Source: UMGS1590 sp036303105 (lineage in GTDB: Bacteria > Bacillota > Peptococcia > Peptococcales > Peptococcaceae). Taken from it: a DNA stretch of 64,000 nt. Numbering within the stretch: the first letter of the stretch is position 1; the number at the start of each line of letters is the position of its first letter. The notes beneath the pieces were generated by a model, which saw only the letters and a program-made list of their open reading frames with translations, had not been told where the DNA came from and searched no databases. The stretch covers positions 1-64,000 of the forward strand of contig JAXJBF010000137.1 in assembly GCA_036303105.1 (NCBI GenBank), given 5' to 3'. A program made the position numbers and the translations under genes. Shown in pieces: positions 16,627 to 25,424 of the stretch.

Positions 16627-18564
16627 ATGCAAAAACTATTTGAGCCAATCAAAATTAACCAATTAATTTTGAAAAATCGTTTAATTGTACCTGCAATGTT
16701 AACAAATTATGCAAATTTAGATGGAACATTATCGGAAGAATATATTGCTTATCATGAAAGAAAGGCTCAAGGAGGATGGGGACTGATCATCACAGAAGAT
16801 TACAAAATTTCTCCATATGCTGGTTCTTCAAAACATGTTCCAGGAATTTATACCGAGCAACAAATTTCCGATAATATGGAATTAACCCGTCGAGTACATG
16901 AAGCAGGTGGAAAAATCGCAGTACAGTTATTCCATGCAGGACGAACGGGTTTATCTATCGTTAATGGAGTAAAACCAGTAGCTCCATCCTCCTTGAAGGA
17001 TCCTATTTTACCAGAAATTCCAAAAGAACTATCAGTTTCAGAAATAGAAGAGATTGAGAATCAATTCGTTCTAGCTGCTTTAAATGCAAAAAAATCCGGA
17101 TTTGACGCAATAGAAATCCACGGTGCTCATGGATATCTTATTAATGAATTTTTTTCGCCATTTTCTAATAAGAGATCTGACAATTATGGCGGGAGTATAT
17201 ACAATAGAGCTCGTTTTTCAATTGAAATTATTCAGAAAATTCGAAAGGCTGTAGGACCTAATTATCCGATAATCTATAGAATGTCGACACAAGAATATGT
17301 ACAGGGTGGAATTACGATTGAAGATAGTAAAGTTTTAGCAATGCTTCTTGAAAAATCGGGTGTTGATATGTTGCATTGTTCCCAAGGGATATATAGAACT
17401 GACTGGGCCATAATTCCACCTTCAAATATACCACAAGCACATTTTATAAAAAATACGGCTGCAATAAAACAAGTAGTGTCAATTCCTGTTGCTGCAGTTG
17501 GACGAATAAATGATCCTGATTTAGCAGAAGAAATCTTGCTTTCGAAGAAAGCTGATATTATTTCAATGGGTCGAGCATCTTTAGCAGATCCAGACTTTCC
17601 TGTTAAAGTTAAAAACAAAAACTTTGATGAAATAAATAGATGTATTGGATGTGTTCAAGGATGTAATGGTAATAGTATAAAGGGACTTCCAGTTAGGTGC
17701 ACTGTTAATCCATTCATTGGTCGTGAATCATTCTTAGCAAATCAAAAAAATGATAAAATGAAAAAAAAGAATATCATTGTCGTTGGAGGTGGAATTTCTG
17801 GATGTGAAGCGGCTATTTTATGTTCTCAAAAAGGACATAGCGTAAAACTTTTTGAACAATCACATACATTAGGGGGGCAATGGAAGAACGCTTCTATTCC
17901 TCCATATAAAACTGAATTTGCGTCTTTTATTAACTGGCAAAGAAATCAACTTTTAAAGTATAAGGTGCCTATTATCTATAATAAAAAAATAACCGCAAAT
18001 GAAATCATGATGGAAAAAGCAGATGTTGTTATTATCGCAACAGGAAGCAACGCGACATTGCCTAAAATATCTGGAATCGATAGAGAAAATGTTTACCTAG
18101 CAGATGATATCTTGAATGGCAATTATCCGGTAGGAAAAAATGTTGTGATAATTGGCGGAGGATTAGTTGGAGCTGAAACTGCGGATTTCCTTTTATCCCA
18201 AAATATTGATATTAATATTTCTATAATTGAAAGTACCGATACATTTATGCGCGATGGAGAAAACAATCCAAAAAAATTCCTACTGAAACGGTTGCAGCAA
18301 GGAAATGTTAAAATTTATCTCGAAACGAACGTGATAAATATAACAGAGGGTTCTATTACAATAAAAGAAAAAGACAAGACTATGTTATCAACATTGCCAA
18401 TAGATACTATTATTATTGCAACAGGTAGACGTTCGGAATTCTCATTGCGAGATCAACTGACAAACTATAATGGCAAAGTTCTTCTTGTTGGAGATGCATC
18501 TTGCGTAAAAAATGGATATGCTAACATACAAGAAGTATTTGATATTCTTCAAAAAGAGATATAG
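16627..18564 (+). CDS. OYE/FadH-type FMN-FeS-FAD ene-reductase (copy 2)
   Basis: A 645-residue paralogue of the product at 13826-15727 with the same order: FMN barrel (IHGAHGYLINEFFSPFSNKR), 4Fe-4S cysteines, then FAD and NAD(P)H domains (VVGGGISGCEA and VIIGGGLVGAE). The Fe-S site reads CIGCVQGC with the fourth Cys about 12 residues later (VRCTVNP), which is the standard FadH-type spacing and differs from copy 1. The two copies are clearly diverged, so they probably act on different intermediates. The last gene of the series; a terminator follows directly. Confidence 0.88.
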   Translation: MQKLFEPIKINQLILKNRLIVPAMLTNYANLDGTLSEEYIAYHERKAQGGWGLIITEDYKISPYAGSSKHVPGIYTEQQISDNMELTRRVHEAGGKIAVQLFHAGRTGLSIVNGVKPVAPSSLKDPILPEIPKELSVSEIEEIENQFVLAALNAKKSGFDAIEIHGAHGYLINEFFSPFSNKRSDNYGGSIYNRARFSIEIIQKIRKAVGPNYPIIYRMSTQEYVQGGITIEDSKVLAMLLEKSGVDMLHCSQGIYRTDWAIIPPSNIPQAHFIKNTAAIKQVVSIPVAAVGRINDPDLAEEILLSKKADIISMGRASLADPDFPVKVKNKNFDEINRCIGCVQGCNGNSIKGLPVRCTVNPFIGRESFLANQKNDKMKKKNIIVVGGGISGCEAAILCSQKGHSVKLFEQSHTLGGQWKNASIPPYKTEFASFINWQRNQLLKYKVPIIYNKKITANEIMMEKADVVIIATGSNATLPKISGIDRENVYLADDILNGNYPVGKNVVIIGGGLVGAETADFLLSQNIDINISIIESTDTFMRDGENNPKKFLLKRLQQGNVKIYLETNVINITEGSITIKEKDKTMLSTLPIDTIIIATGRRSEFSLRDQLTNYNGKVLLVGDASCVKNGYANIQEVFDILQKEI

Positions 18565-18570
18565 TGTAAT

Positions 18571-18614
18571 AAAAACTGCCAGCACTTCGTTTTCATGAAG
18601 TACGGGCAGTTTTT
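18571..18614. terminator. Bidirectional terminator between the catabolic operon and the MBL gene
   Basis: Arms AAAAACTGCC (18571-18580) and GGCAGTTTTT (18605-18614) enclose an inner ACTTC/GAAGT pair. T-runs on both strands fit convergent genes ending on either side. Confidence 0.8.
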
Positions 18615-18616
18615 AT

Positions 18617-19426
18617 TTATTCTACATAATCATAAAATTGCTGTTCATAATAATGATAGCCATCTTCTCCCATTATGAATGGATTTGGCATTCCATCTGT
18701 AATGTTGCGAATCATTTCATAACGCATAAGGCCCATATCCAAGCAAGGATGGGTTGATATAGCACCATCAACATGAAATTTTTTGCATACATTGGTAAAC
18801 TTTATCAGGGATTGATGATACACGTTTTTGTCAGTATCTGGCATAATTCCCGATCCGCCCCATAATGCCATTGTATGTGGGCGACCTTCATCTGTTACCG
18901 GAATAATAAAAGAAAAGCATCCTTTGGTATGGCCTGGGGTAAAAATAGAATGCAATTGAATCGACCCAAAAGTAAGCAGGCCATTATCTTGAAGGAATTC
19001 GTCTGCATGGAATTGAATTGGCTCCCAAGGAAGATCTTTCGGCATATTTTTAGCAAATTCATAATCTATTTTTGACATATAGATTTTTGTATTATATTGT
19101 TTTTGAAAATATGCTGCATTTCCAAAATGATCACCGTGGCCATGACTGATAACAATAGCATATAGGTCATCAATAGATTCTCCAAGCTGCTTAATACCTT
19201 GTTCTATTAACAACCTACAACGTTCATCTGGATTCATGCAGTCAAGAAGGACTAAACCAACCTCAGTTTTAATAAGAAAACATCCAACAACTTCATCACC
19301 GATAAATGCCAAATTATCAAAAAACCAAGTTGGCGGACAGACAATAGGATTTGGATTTTGAAAATTTGGTTTCTCTATTCTAGAATAGCGCCAACTTTTT
19401 CTAAGTTTCTTTTGTTTATTATCCAT
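18617..19426 (-). CDS. Metallo-beta-lactamase-fold hydrolase
   Basis: A 269-residue MBL-fold protein with the dinuclear metal motif HGHGDH in VISHGHGDHFGNA, later His in FTPGHTKGCFSF and a C-terminal ISTHPCLDM. The segment LLDCMNPDERCRLLIEQGIKQLG resembles B3-like and other broad-specificity MBL hydrolases. No signal peptide is seen, so it is probably cytoplasmic. It faces the catabolic series with a shared terminator and has its own promoter, so a role in the same pathway (ester, lactone or thioester hydrolysis) is possible but unproven. AGGAG precedes the start. Confidence 0.85.
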   Translation of the reverse strand: MDNKQKKLRKSWRYSRIEKPNFQNPNPIVCPPTWFFDNLAFIGDEVVGCFLIKTEVGLVLLDCMNPDERCRLLIEQGIKQLGESIDDLYAIVISHGHGDHFGNAAYFQKQYNTKIYMSKIDYEFAKNMPKDLPWEPIQFHADEFLQDNGLLTFGSIQLHSIFTPGHTKGCFSFIIPVTDEGRPHTMALWGGSGIMPDTDKNVYHQSLIKFTNVCKKFHVDGAISTHPCLDMGLMRYEMIRNITDGMPNPFIMGEDGYHYYEQQFYDYVE

Positions 19427-19462
19427 AAAAACAAACTCCTCATATTTTCAATTAATTATTTT

Positions 19463-19491
19463 ATCATAGTACGAATTTTTCGACGTGTCAA
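19463..19491 (-). promoter_or_regulatory. Promoter of the MBL-fold gene
   Basis: On the minus strand, TTGACA (19491-19486), a 17-bp spacer and TATGAT (19468-19463). The spacer holds the near-palindrome CGAAAAATTCG, a possible operator. Confidence 0.65.
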
Positions 19492-19596
19492 TATGAAGAC
19501 GGGGAGTATATCTTTATATTGATATGATATGGCTCGATTAGAGAAAAAATGGTAAAATCTTATAAAGAATCCAATTAATATACAGGTGATAAATAC

Positions 19597-20220
19597 ATGG
19601 GAAAAATTAAAGATTTTCACGAAAATACACGCAAACCAACCGGTTTTCTTGGAAAGCTAATGATTAAACGGATGAATTTTCGACATTCGAAGGTCTCTGC
19701 TTGGGGATTGGCGCATTTGAAACTTTTTGCCCCTGCTGAAATACTTGAAATAGGATGTGGCGGCGGGAAAAATGCCTCCGAATTGCATCGAATGTTTCCG
19801 GCGGCCAAAGTAACAGCGATCGACTATTCCGAGGTGTCTGTTGCAGCGGCAACAAAGTATAACAAAGGTGATATTATTACAAAGCGTATGCAAGTTATGA
19901 AAGCAGATGTATCGGCATTACCTTTTGCAGATGCTTCATTTGATTTGGCGACTGCTTTCGAAACCGTATATTTTTGGCCAGGACCCCTTGAAAGTTTTAA
20001 AGAAGTGTATCGCGTACTTCAGCCTGGCGGAATTTTTATGATTGTCAATGAATCTGATGGAGAAGATAATGCAGAGGAGCAGTGGTCCAAAAAAGTAGAA
20101 GGGATTCGTGTTTACAGCAAAATGCACCTTATTCGCATTTTGAAAGAGGCAGGATTTTCCGAGTTTTCTGTTGATCAAAACACCTCGAAGCACTGGCTAT
20201 GTGTTATTGCAAAAAAATAA
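19597..20220 (+). CDS. Class I SAM-dependent methyltransferase
   Basis: A 207-residue protein with the SAM-binding motif ILEIGCGGGKNASEL (about residues 50-63), the acidic loop AIDYSE, MKADVSALPFADASFDLA and the post-motif VYRVLQPGGIFMIVNE. This is the Methyltransf_11/25 pattern used for small molecules and quinones. No signal or membrane segments. It stands alone between the MBL gene (divergent) and a terminator, so its substrate cannot be inferred from neighbours. Confidence 0.85.
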   Translation: MGKIKDFHENTRKPTGFLGKLMIKRMNFRHSKVSAWGLAHLKLFAPAEILEIGCGGGKNASELHRMFPAAKVTAIDYSEVSVAAATKYNKGDIITKRMQVMKADVSALPFADASFDLATAFETVYFWPGPLESFKEVYRVLQPGGIFMIVNESDGEDNAEEQWSKKVEGIRVYSKMHLIRILKEAGFSEFSVDQNTSKHWLCVIAKK

Positions 20221-20230
20221 AACAATATTA

Positions 20231-20272
20231 AAAACCTGCTAACTGTAACCAGCATTGTTGGCAGGTTTTTTT
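20231..20272 (+). terminator. Terminator after the methyltransferase gene
   Basis: Stem AAAACCTGCTAAC (20231-20243) pairs with GTTGGCAGGTTTT (20257-20269; one G-T pair), followed by further T. Confidence 0.75.
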
Positions 20273-20362
20273 ATGACAAAAATGTCATCAGGCATCGCTT
20301 GCAGGTTAGGAAAAAAATTTTTACAATGGAAGATAATAATGTTTAGAAAGAAGGATGATATG

Positions 20363-21055
20363 ATGTCTGTCATTTTATTGGTCGAAGATGATCTGACAAT
20401 TTCTACTCATCTTATGGAAATATTGCGTAAGGAAGGCTATCAAGTGCTTTACGCCAGCGGTCAAAAAGATGCGCTTTTTTTCCTTGAACAAGAAAAGATT
20501 GAAAAGATCGATTTGGCTTTGGTGGATGTTACGTTGCCGGACGGCAATGGCTTTTCGTTATTGACAGAAATACATTCTCAAATCAACATTCCCATCATTT
20601 TTTTGACTGCTTCTGGTGATGAGAGCAGTGTTGTAACAGGATTGAACCTTGGAGCGGTTGATTATATTATTAAGCCTTTTAGGCCACGTGAATTATTGGC
20701 CAGAATTGCTGCTGCATTAAGAAAGAATCAAGTAGAAACTTTGTTTACTGTAAGAGATTTAGTCGTTGACATGGCAAATGGTATTGTAAGAAAAAACGGC
20801 ATAGAATGTTTTCTCACAGCTATAGAATATCGGCTTCTGCTGATTTTTATCAATCACCCTTCACAAATTCTTTCACGTGCACAGTTGCTGGATGCGCTCT
20901 GGGATGCAGCAGGCGAATTTGTAAATGATAATACATTAACAGTTTATATTAAACGATTGCGTGAAAAGATAGAAACGGATCCATCTCATCCGCAAATAAT
21001 TATAACAGTAAGAGGGATGGGATATCGTTTGGGGGATGCTCATGTTTCGCAATAA
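20363..21055 (+). CDS. OmpR-family response regulator of the second ABC module
   Basis: A 230-residue regulator. Receiver acidic residues lie in LLVEDD, the phospho-acceptor is D55 in LALVDVTLPDG, and the conserved Lys is in DYIIKPF. The C-terminal winged helix ends in ITVRGMGYRLGD. The start is placed at 20363, 7 nt after AAGGA; the open frame extends 36 codons upstream through the preceding terminator, which cannot be coding. The gene overlaps its kinase by about 14 nt and is followed by an ABC exporter, the usual antimicrobial or bacitracin-response layout. Confidence 0.9.
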   Translation: MSVILLVEDDLTISTHLMEILRKEGYQVLYASGQKDALFFLEQEKIEKIDLALVDVTLPDGNGFSLLTEIHSQINIPIIFLTASGDESSVVTGLNLGAVDYIIKPFRPRELLARIAAALRKNQVETLFTVRDLVVDMANGIVRKNGIECFLTAIEYRLLLIFINHPSQILSRAQLLDALWDAAGEFVNDNTLTVYIKRLREKIETDPSHPQIIITVRGMGYRLGDAHVSQ

Positions 21056-22031
21056 GGAAGTTAAAGCTTTTGCATGCGCATTTTTCATGTGGTTTATTTT
21101 TAATGTGCTCGTAGGATATTTATTGGAACCTTCAAATATTGCTGGCTTATGCCTGTCTGCAGTTGGATATAGCGTCCTTTTCTTTCTTTTTACACGGTCA
21201 CGATATCTTCGCCTTGCCGAAATCGCAGAGGAAATCGATTTAATTCTGCATCAATCGGACAGAGTGTTTATAGGTACAGAAGAGGAAGGCGAATTAGCAA
21301 TTCTTGAGAATGAAATTGCCAAAATGACATTAAGAATAAGAGAGCAGAATGAAGAACTACGAAAAGAGAAAACAAACCTTTCAAACGCGATGGCTGATAT
21401 TGCCCATCAATTGCGCACGCCATTAACGGCTGCTGAACTGATCTTAAATCGATTAGAACGTTGTCACGATTCAGCAACATGTCAGAAGCTGATGAGAGAA
21501 ATGAACGTGTTATATCAGCAGATGGATTGGCTGTTGACAACGTTATTGAAATTGTCACGCTTGGATGCTGGACTTGTCCCTTTTGATAAGAAGAACGTTG
21601 CGCTTCAAAATATTATTTCTCGAGTGTGTCAACAATTGGCGATTACAATAGAACTGCATGATATTCACTTAGAGCAAAAAATTCAACCTGACATGATTCT
21701 GCATCTCGATCCTGTCTGGATGACGGAAGCGCTGCAAAATATTGTTAAGAATGCTATTGACAATATCAAGGATGGTGGAACAATACATATTTGCGCCGAA
21801 AATACACTTTTATATTCGCAGATCATCATTTGTGATAATGGACCAGGATTCAATACCAATGATCTGCCACATATTTTTGAACGTTTCTATCAGGGAAATA
21901 ACCGTTCAAATTCAGGGTTTGGTATTGGTTTAGCCTTGAGCAAAGCCATTATTGTGCGCCAAAATGGCACCATCATCGCCAAAAATCACTTTAAAGGTGG
22001 AGCAATGTTTGTCATTCGTTTTCCAAGATGA
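21042..22031 (+). CDS. Sensor histidine kinase of the second ABC module
   Basis: A 329-residue kinase with two closely spaced membrane helices (about 8-27 and 33-51) and hardly any external loop, again of the intramembrane-sensing type. A short HAMP-like coiled segment leads to H122 in DIAHQLRTPLTAAE. The ATPase domain has the N box IVKNAIDN, DNGPGF and FGIGLALSKAI. Start at 21042 is favoured because GGGGG lies 7 nt upstream of it. It probably phosphorylates the regulator upstream and controls the ABC genes downstream. Confidence 0.9.
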   Translation: MFRNKEVKAFACAFFMWFIFNVLVGYLLEPSNIAGLCLSAVGYSVLFFLFTRSRYLRLAEIAEEIDLILHQSDRVFIGTEEEGELAILENEIAKMTLRIREQNEELRKEKTNLSNAMADIAHQLRTPLTAAELILNRLERCHDSATCQKLMREMNVLYQQMDWLLTTLLKLSRLDAGLVPFDKKNVALQNIISRVCQQLAITIELHDIHLEQKIQPDMILHLDPVWMTEALQNIVKNAIDNIKDGGTIHICAENTLLYSQIIICDNGPGFNTNDLPHIFERFYQGNNRSNSGFGIGLALSKAIIVRQNGTIIAKNHFKGGAMFVIRFPR

Positions 22032-22038
22032 TAGATTC

Positions 22039-22081
22039 GTCACCTTAGATTCATTCTGTTGTCATCTTAGCATCTTATACT
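22039..22081 (+). promoter_or_regulatory. Direct-repeat regulator site and -10 box before the ABC exporter
   Basis: Two 10-bp direct repeats, GTCACCTTAG (22039-22048) and GTCATCTTAG (22061-22070), start 22 bp apart (two helical turns). A -10 box TATACT (22076-22081) follows at once and the -35 position is poor. This is the layout of an OmpR/PhoB-type activated promoter; the neighbouring regulator is the likely binder. Confidence 0.5.
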
Positions 22082-22113
22082 ATAGATCATCCATAACAAA
22101 GGAGGTAATATCT

Positions 22114-22794
22114 ATGGATTTTTTATGTGTTCAAGATGTCTGCAAGCGATATGGTAAAGGTGATGCACAGGTAACAGCTTTGGATCATGTTTCACTCACA
22201 ATAGATCATGGCGAGTTTGTGGCTATCGTCGGCACTTCAGGCTCAGGAAAATCAACGCTCCTTCATATTATTGCAGGGGTAGACGTGCCGACAAGTGGAA
22301 AAATTTTTTTAAACGGACAAGACGTTTATGCACAATCAAAAGAAAAGTTAGCAATTTTTCGTCGTCGTCAAGTAGGATTGATTTACCAATTTCACAATCT
22401 TATTCCAACACTGACTGTTGAAGAAAATATTATGCTGCCAATTTTAATGGATCATCGTCGTATCAATAAACAACGATTAAATGAATTGATTGCGTTATTG
22501 GGACTAGAAGAACGCCGCAATCATTTGCCAAATCAACTTTCTGGCGGACAACAACAACGCGTCGCAATTGGTCGTGCGCTTATGAATGCGCCAGCAGTTA
22601 TGCTCGCCGATGAACCAACAGGGAGTTTGGACAGCAAAAATAGTCATGAAATTATCAGTCTTTTAAGAGAAAGTCATCATATCTATGGTCAGACCCTGAT
22701 ACTGGTGACTCATGACGAAGACATTGCATTGCAAGCAGATCGCATCATTACTATTGCTGACGGACGCGTGGTTCGTGACGAAAGACAGGTGTAA
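22114..22794 (+). CDS. MacB/LolD-type ABC ATPase
   Basis: A 226-residue ABC ATPase with Walker A GTSGSGKST, a Q-loop in YQFHNLIPTLTVEENI, signature LSGGQQQR and Walker B VMLADEPTGSLDS. The sequence class is that of ATPases that drive FtsX-type mechanotransmission permeases. AAAGGAGG lies 8 nt before the ATG at 22114; the longer frame from 21952 overlaps the kinase gene and is rejected. The stop overlaps the start of the permease gene. Confidence 0.92.
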   Translation: MDFLCVQDVCKRYGKGDAQVTALDHVSLTIDHGEFVAIVGTSGSGKSTLLHIIAGVDVPTSGKIFLNGQDVYAQSKEKLAIFRRRQVGLIYQFHNLIPTLTVEENIMLPILMDHRRINKQRLNELIALLGLEERRNHLPNQLSGGQQQRVAIGRALMNAPAVMLADEPTGSLDSKNSHEIISLLRESHHIYGQTLILVTHDEDIALQADRIITIADGRVVRDERQV

Positions 22795-25298
22795 TGATGA
22801 TGAATGTTTTTAATAAAATTGCCTGGCAAAATCTTAAAAGAAATCGTGCGCGTACAATGATTACAATTGCTGGAGTTATTTTATCAACGGTGCTGATTAC
22901 AGGAATACTTTGCTTTGTCACTTCGTTGCAAAGTTATATGGTTTCGGGCGCTCTTGATAAATATGGTCATTGGGAAGTAGGCTTCACGAACGTAGACAAT
23001 GAGTTTGTGCAATCTCAGAAACAAGAGCCTTGTGTCAAAAACATTGCATCGTTTGCTAACTTAGGGTATGCACGTCTTGAAAACAGTCAAAATCCTGATA
23101 AGCCGTATGTGTTTCTCGCTGGCTTTAATACGGAAACAACGGATGTTTTGCCGATCACTTTGATTAGCGGACGGATGCCTGAAACAACACGAGAAATTAT
23201 CGTTCCTGCACATTTGTCTTCAAATGGCGGTGTTCATTTATCACTCGGTGATACTGTGACTTTTGATATTGGTCAACGCGTAACCAAGGACGGAGAAGCT
23301 TTAGGCCAAGATACACCCTATCAATATGATGAAGAACAACTTGTAAACACAGAATCTAAAGTCTTTACGATAGTGGGCTTTTATCAAAGGCCCAGCTTTG
23401 AAATTACAGAAGCACCAGGGTATACAATCATTACTTCTGAAAATGATTCTGTCACTGCAAACAGTGTTAGTGCTTTCGTCGGTTTAAATGATCCTGCCCA
23501 TGCGCGAGATTATGCAGAAAATTTTACTGGAAGTATGATCTATAATGACAATGTATTAAGGTTTTTGGGATTATCCGATGATTCGCTATTTAATACGCTG
23601 CTATTTACAGTCGGCGGCATATTGATTATTTTTATTATGATTGGATCCATTTTCCTGATCTATAATGCGTTTAATATTTCTCTTGGAGAACGTATGCAGC
23701 AGTTGGGGATATTGCTTTCTGTTGGCGCTACGCCAAAACAATTACACTACTCTGTTTTATTTGAAGGATTTTGTATTGGTCTAATTGGTATTCCAATTGG
23801 CATATTGATCGGGCTGCCTGCTATCGCTTTGGTCCTTCATCTTGTATCCGAGAATTTCAACAATGTGCTTTATGATAGCGTTCCATTGACGCTGAATATT
23901 TCACCCCTAGCGTTGGGCCTAGGTATTTTATTAAGCATGGCAACCATATTAATCTCTGCGTCCATTCCAGCATGCCAAGCGTTAAAAACGCCCATTATGG
24001 AATGCATTCGCAGGAATGGTTCGTTTCTTGATGATATCACCCCGAAACGCATTTCCTCAAAGCTTAATAAAATACTAAGCTTTGAAGCTGCCCTTGCGTT
24101 GAAAAATTTCAAAAGAAATAAACGTCGATATAGGAGTATTGTTGCTTCTCTCGTGCTGAGCATACTGCTTTTTGTATCAGCAAATGCCTTTAGTATGGAT
24201 TTACAGCATACGGCCGAGGGCGCTGCAGCTGTAACGAACTATGACATTGGATTGACCGTTGATCATATGGAGGAAGAGGATTTATTTTCTCTCTATGCAT
24301 CCTTACATTCACTACCTAGTGTCACAGACAGCAATTTACAAAGTATATATCGTAAAGCCTGTGAAATTGAAACCAAGTCTTTTTCTGATGAGCTTCGTCA
24401 GGTACTATTATTACCAGCAACAGCAGCTTCAACGGATCTAACCATTCTTTTTGAGGTCTTGGATGATGAAAGCTTTGAAGCATTTCGATCGAGTCTGGGT
24501 GTAGAAGAGGAGGCTTTAATTGGTATTGCAGCATTATTGGATGATGACACATCCAATATGTTTACGCAAGACACGATTTCTTTTGTGATGAATCAAGAAT
24601 CCCAAAAGGTTGAACTTATTGATTCAATGCTGCCAGATATTCCGCCTTCGTCAACATATAAAGCTGGCGAACAGCCATATATGTTCGAAGTCCTTGTACC
24701 ATGGTCGCTGAAAGACAGTCTTTTTGAAAATGAAACACCATTGATTGTAGGCATGACTTTTCAGAGCGAACATCCGCAGCAAACGCTTGAAGACATTCAG
24801 GAAATTTTAGATCAGTACGGATCTACCTTGAATTATTCCCTCACCAATGTTCATGCTATGCTCGAAGAAAACCGTAATCTGCTGTTTATCATTCGATTGT
24901 TCAGCGGAGTATTTATTGGCATGATCACACTGATTGCCATTGCCAATGTTTTCAACACCATTGCAACAAACATTCGTTTGCGTCGTCGAGAATTGGCTAT
25001 GCTGCGCTCTGTTGGTATGGGAGAAGGTTCTTTTGACCGAATGATGAGAATTGAATGTGCCATTTATGGAGGATGGACTTTAATCCTTGGGCTGCCGCTT
25101 GCAATACTTAGTAGTTTCCTGATTCATATAGGAATGACGAAAGGCGGGGCAGAGAATTTTAGCTATCAGCCACCATGGCTCAGTCTTTTATTAAGTGTTT
25201 TAGGCGTGCTTCTGATTATTTTTCTAACCATGCTGTATGCTACACGTAAAATAAAAAAAGAGAACATCATTAATGCCCTTCGTGATGAAATGGCATAG
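22794..25298 (+). CDS. FtsX/MacB-family ABC permease
   Basis: An 834-residue membrane protein with two FtsX repeats. An N-terminal helix (about 18-42) is followed by an extracytoplasmic MacB-type periplasmic-core region of about 200 residues, three helices (about 265-400), a second basic entry segment (KNFKRNKRRYRSIV) with another helix, a second external region, and three C-terminal helices (about 700-820). RRRELAMLRSVGM is the typical cytoplasmic coupling motif. Three consecutive ATG codons open the gene. With the ATPase it likely exports or extracts envelope-active peptides under control of the adjacent two-component system. Confidence 0.9.
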   Translation: MMMNVFNKIAWQNLKRNRARTMITIAGVILSTVLITGILCFVTSLQSYMVSGALDKYGHWEVGFTNVDNEFVQSQKQEPCVKNIASFANLGYARLENSQNPDKPYVFLAGFNTETTDVLPITLISGRMPETTREIIVPAHLSSNGGVHLSLGDTVTFDIGQRVTKDGEALGQDTPYQYDEEQLVNTESKVFTIVGFYQRPSFEITEAPGYTIITSENDSVTANSVSAFVGLNDPAHARDYAENFTGSMIYNDNVLRFLGLSDDSLFNTLLFTVGGILIIFIMIGSIFLIYNAFNISLGERMQQLGILLSVGATPKQLHYSVLFEGFCIGLIGIPIGILIGLPAIALVLHLVSENFNNVLYDSVPLTLNISPLALGLGILLSMATILISASIPACQALKTPIMECIRRNGSFLDDITPKRISSKLNKILSFEAALALKNFKRNKRRYRSIVASLVLSILLFVSANAFSMDLQHTAEGAAAVTNYDIGLTVDHMEEEDLFSLYASLHSLPSVTDSNLQSIYRKACEIETKSFSDELRQVLLLPATAASTDLTILFEVLDDESFEAFRSSLGVEEEALIGIAALLDDDTSNMFTQDTISFVMNQESQKVELIDSMLPDIPPSSTYKAGEQPYMFEVLVPWSLKDSLFENETPLIVGMTFQSEHPQQTLEDIQEILDQYGSTLNYSLTNVHAMLEENRNLLFIIRLFSGVFIGMITLIAIANVFNTIATNIRLRRRELAMLRSVGMGEGSFDRMMRIECAIYGGWTLILGLPLAILSSFLIHIGMTKGGAENFSYQPPWLSLLLSVLGVLLIIFLTMLYATRKIKKENIINALRDEMA

Positions 25299-25305
25299 TT
25301 TGTAG

Positions 25306-25337
25306 AACGGTTCTAATCTTTAGGACCGTTTTTATTT
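25306..25337 (+). terminator. Terminator after the FtsX-type ABC permease gene
   Basis: Arms AACGGTTCTAA (25306-25316) and TTAGGACCGTT (25320-25330) with a 3-nt loop and a following T-run. Confidence 0.75.
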
Positions 25338-25355
25338 TAATGCAAGATATGTGTA

Positions 25356-25385
25356 TTGAATAAACATGGTATCTCAGGCTATACT
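25356..25385 (+). promoter_or_regulatory. Promoter of the ECF S-component gene
   Basis: TTGAAT (25356-25361), 18-bp spacer, TATACT (25380-25385). Transcription would start near 25392, downstream of the upstream in-frame ATG at 25395 region, which supports use of the TTG start at 25425. Confidence 0.5.
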
Positions 25386-25424
25386 AATGATATGTATCAT
25401 TTCAAATTAAAGGAGAGAGAACAT

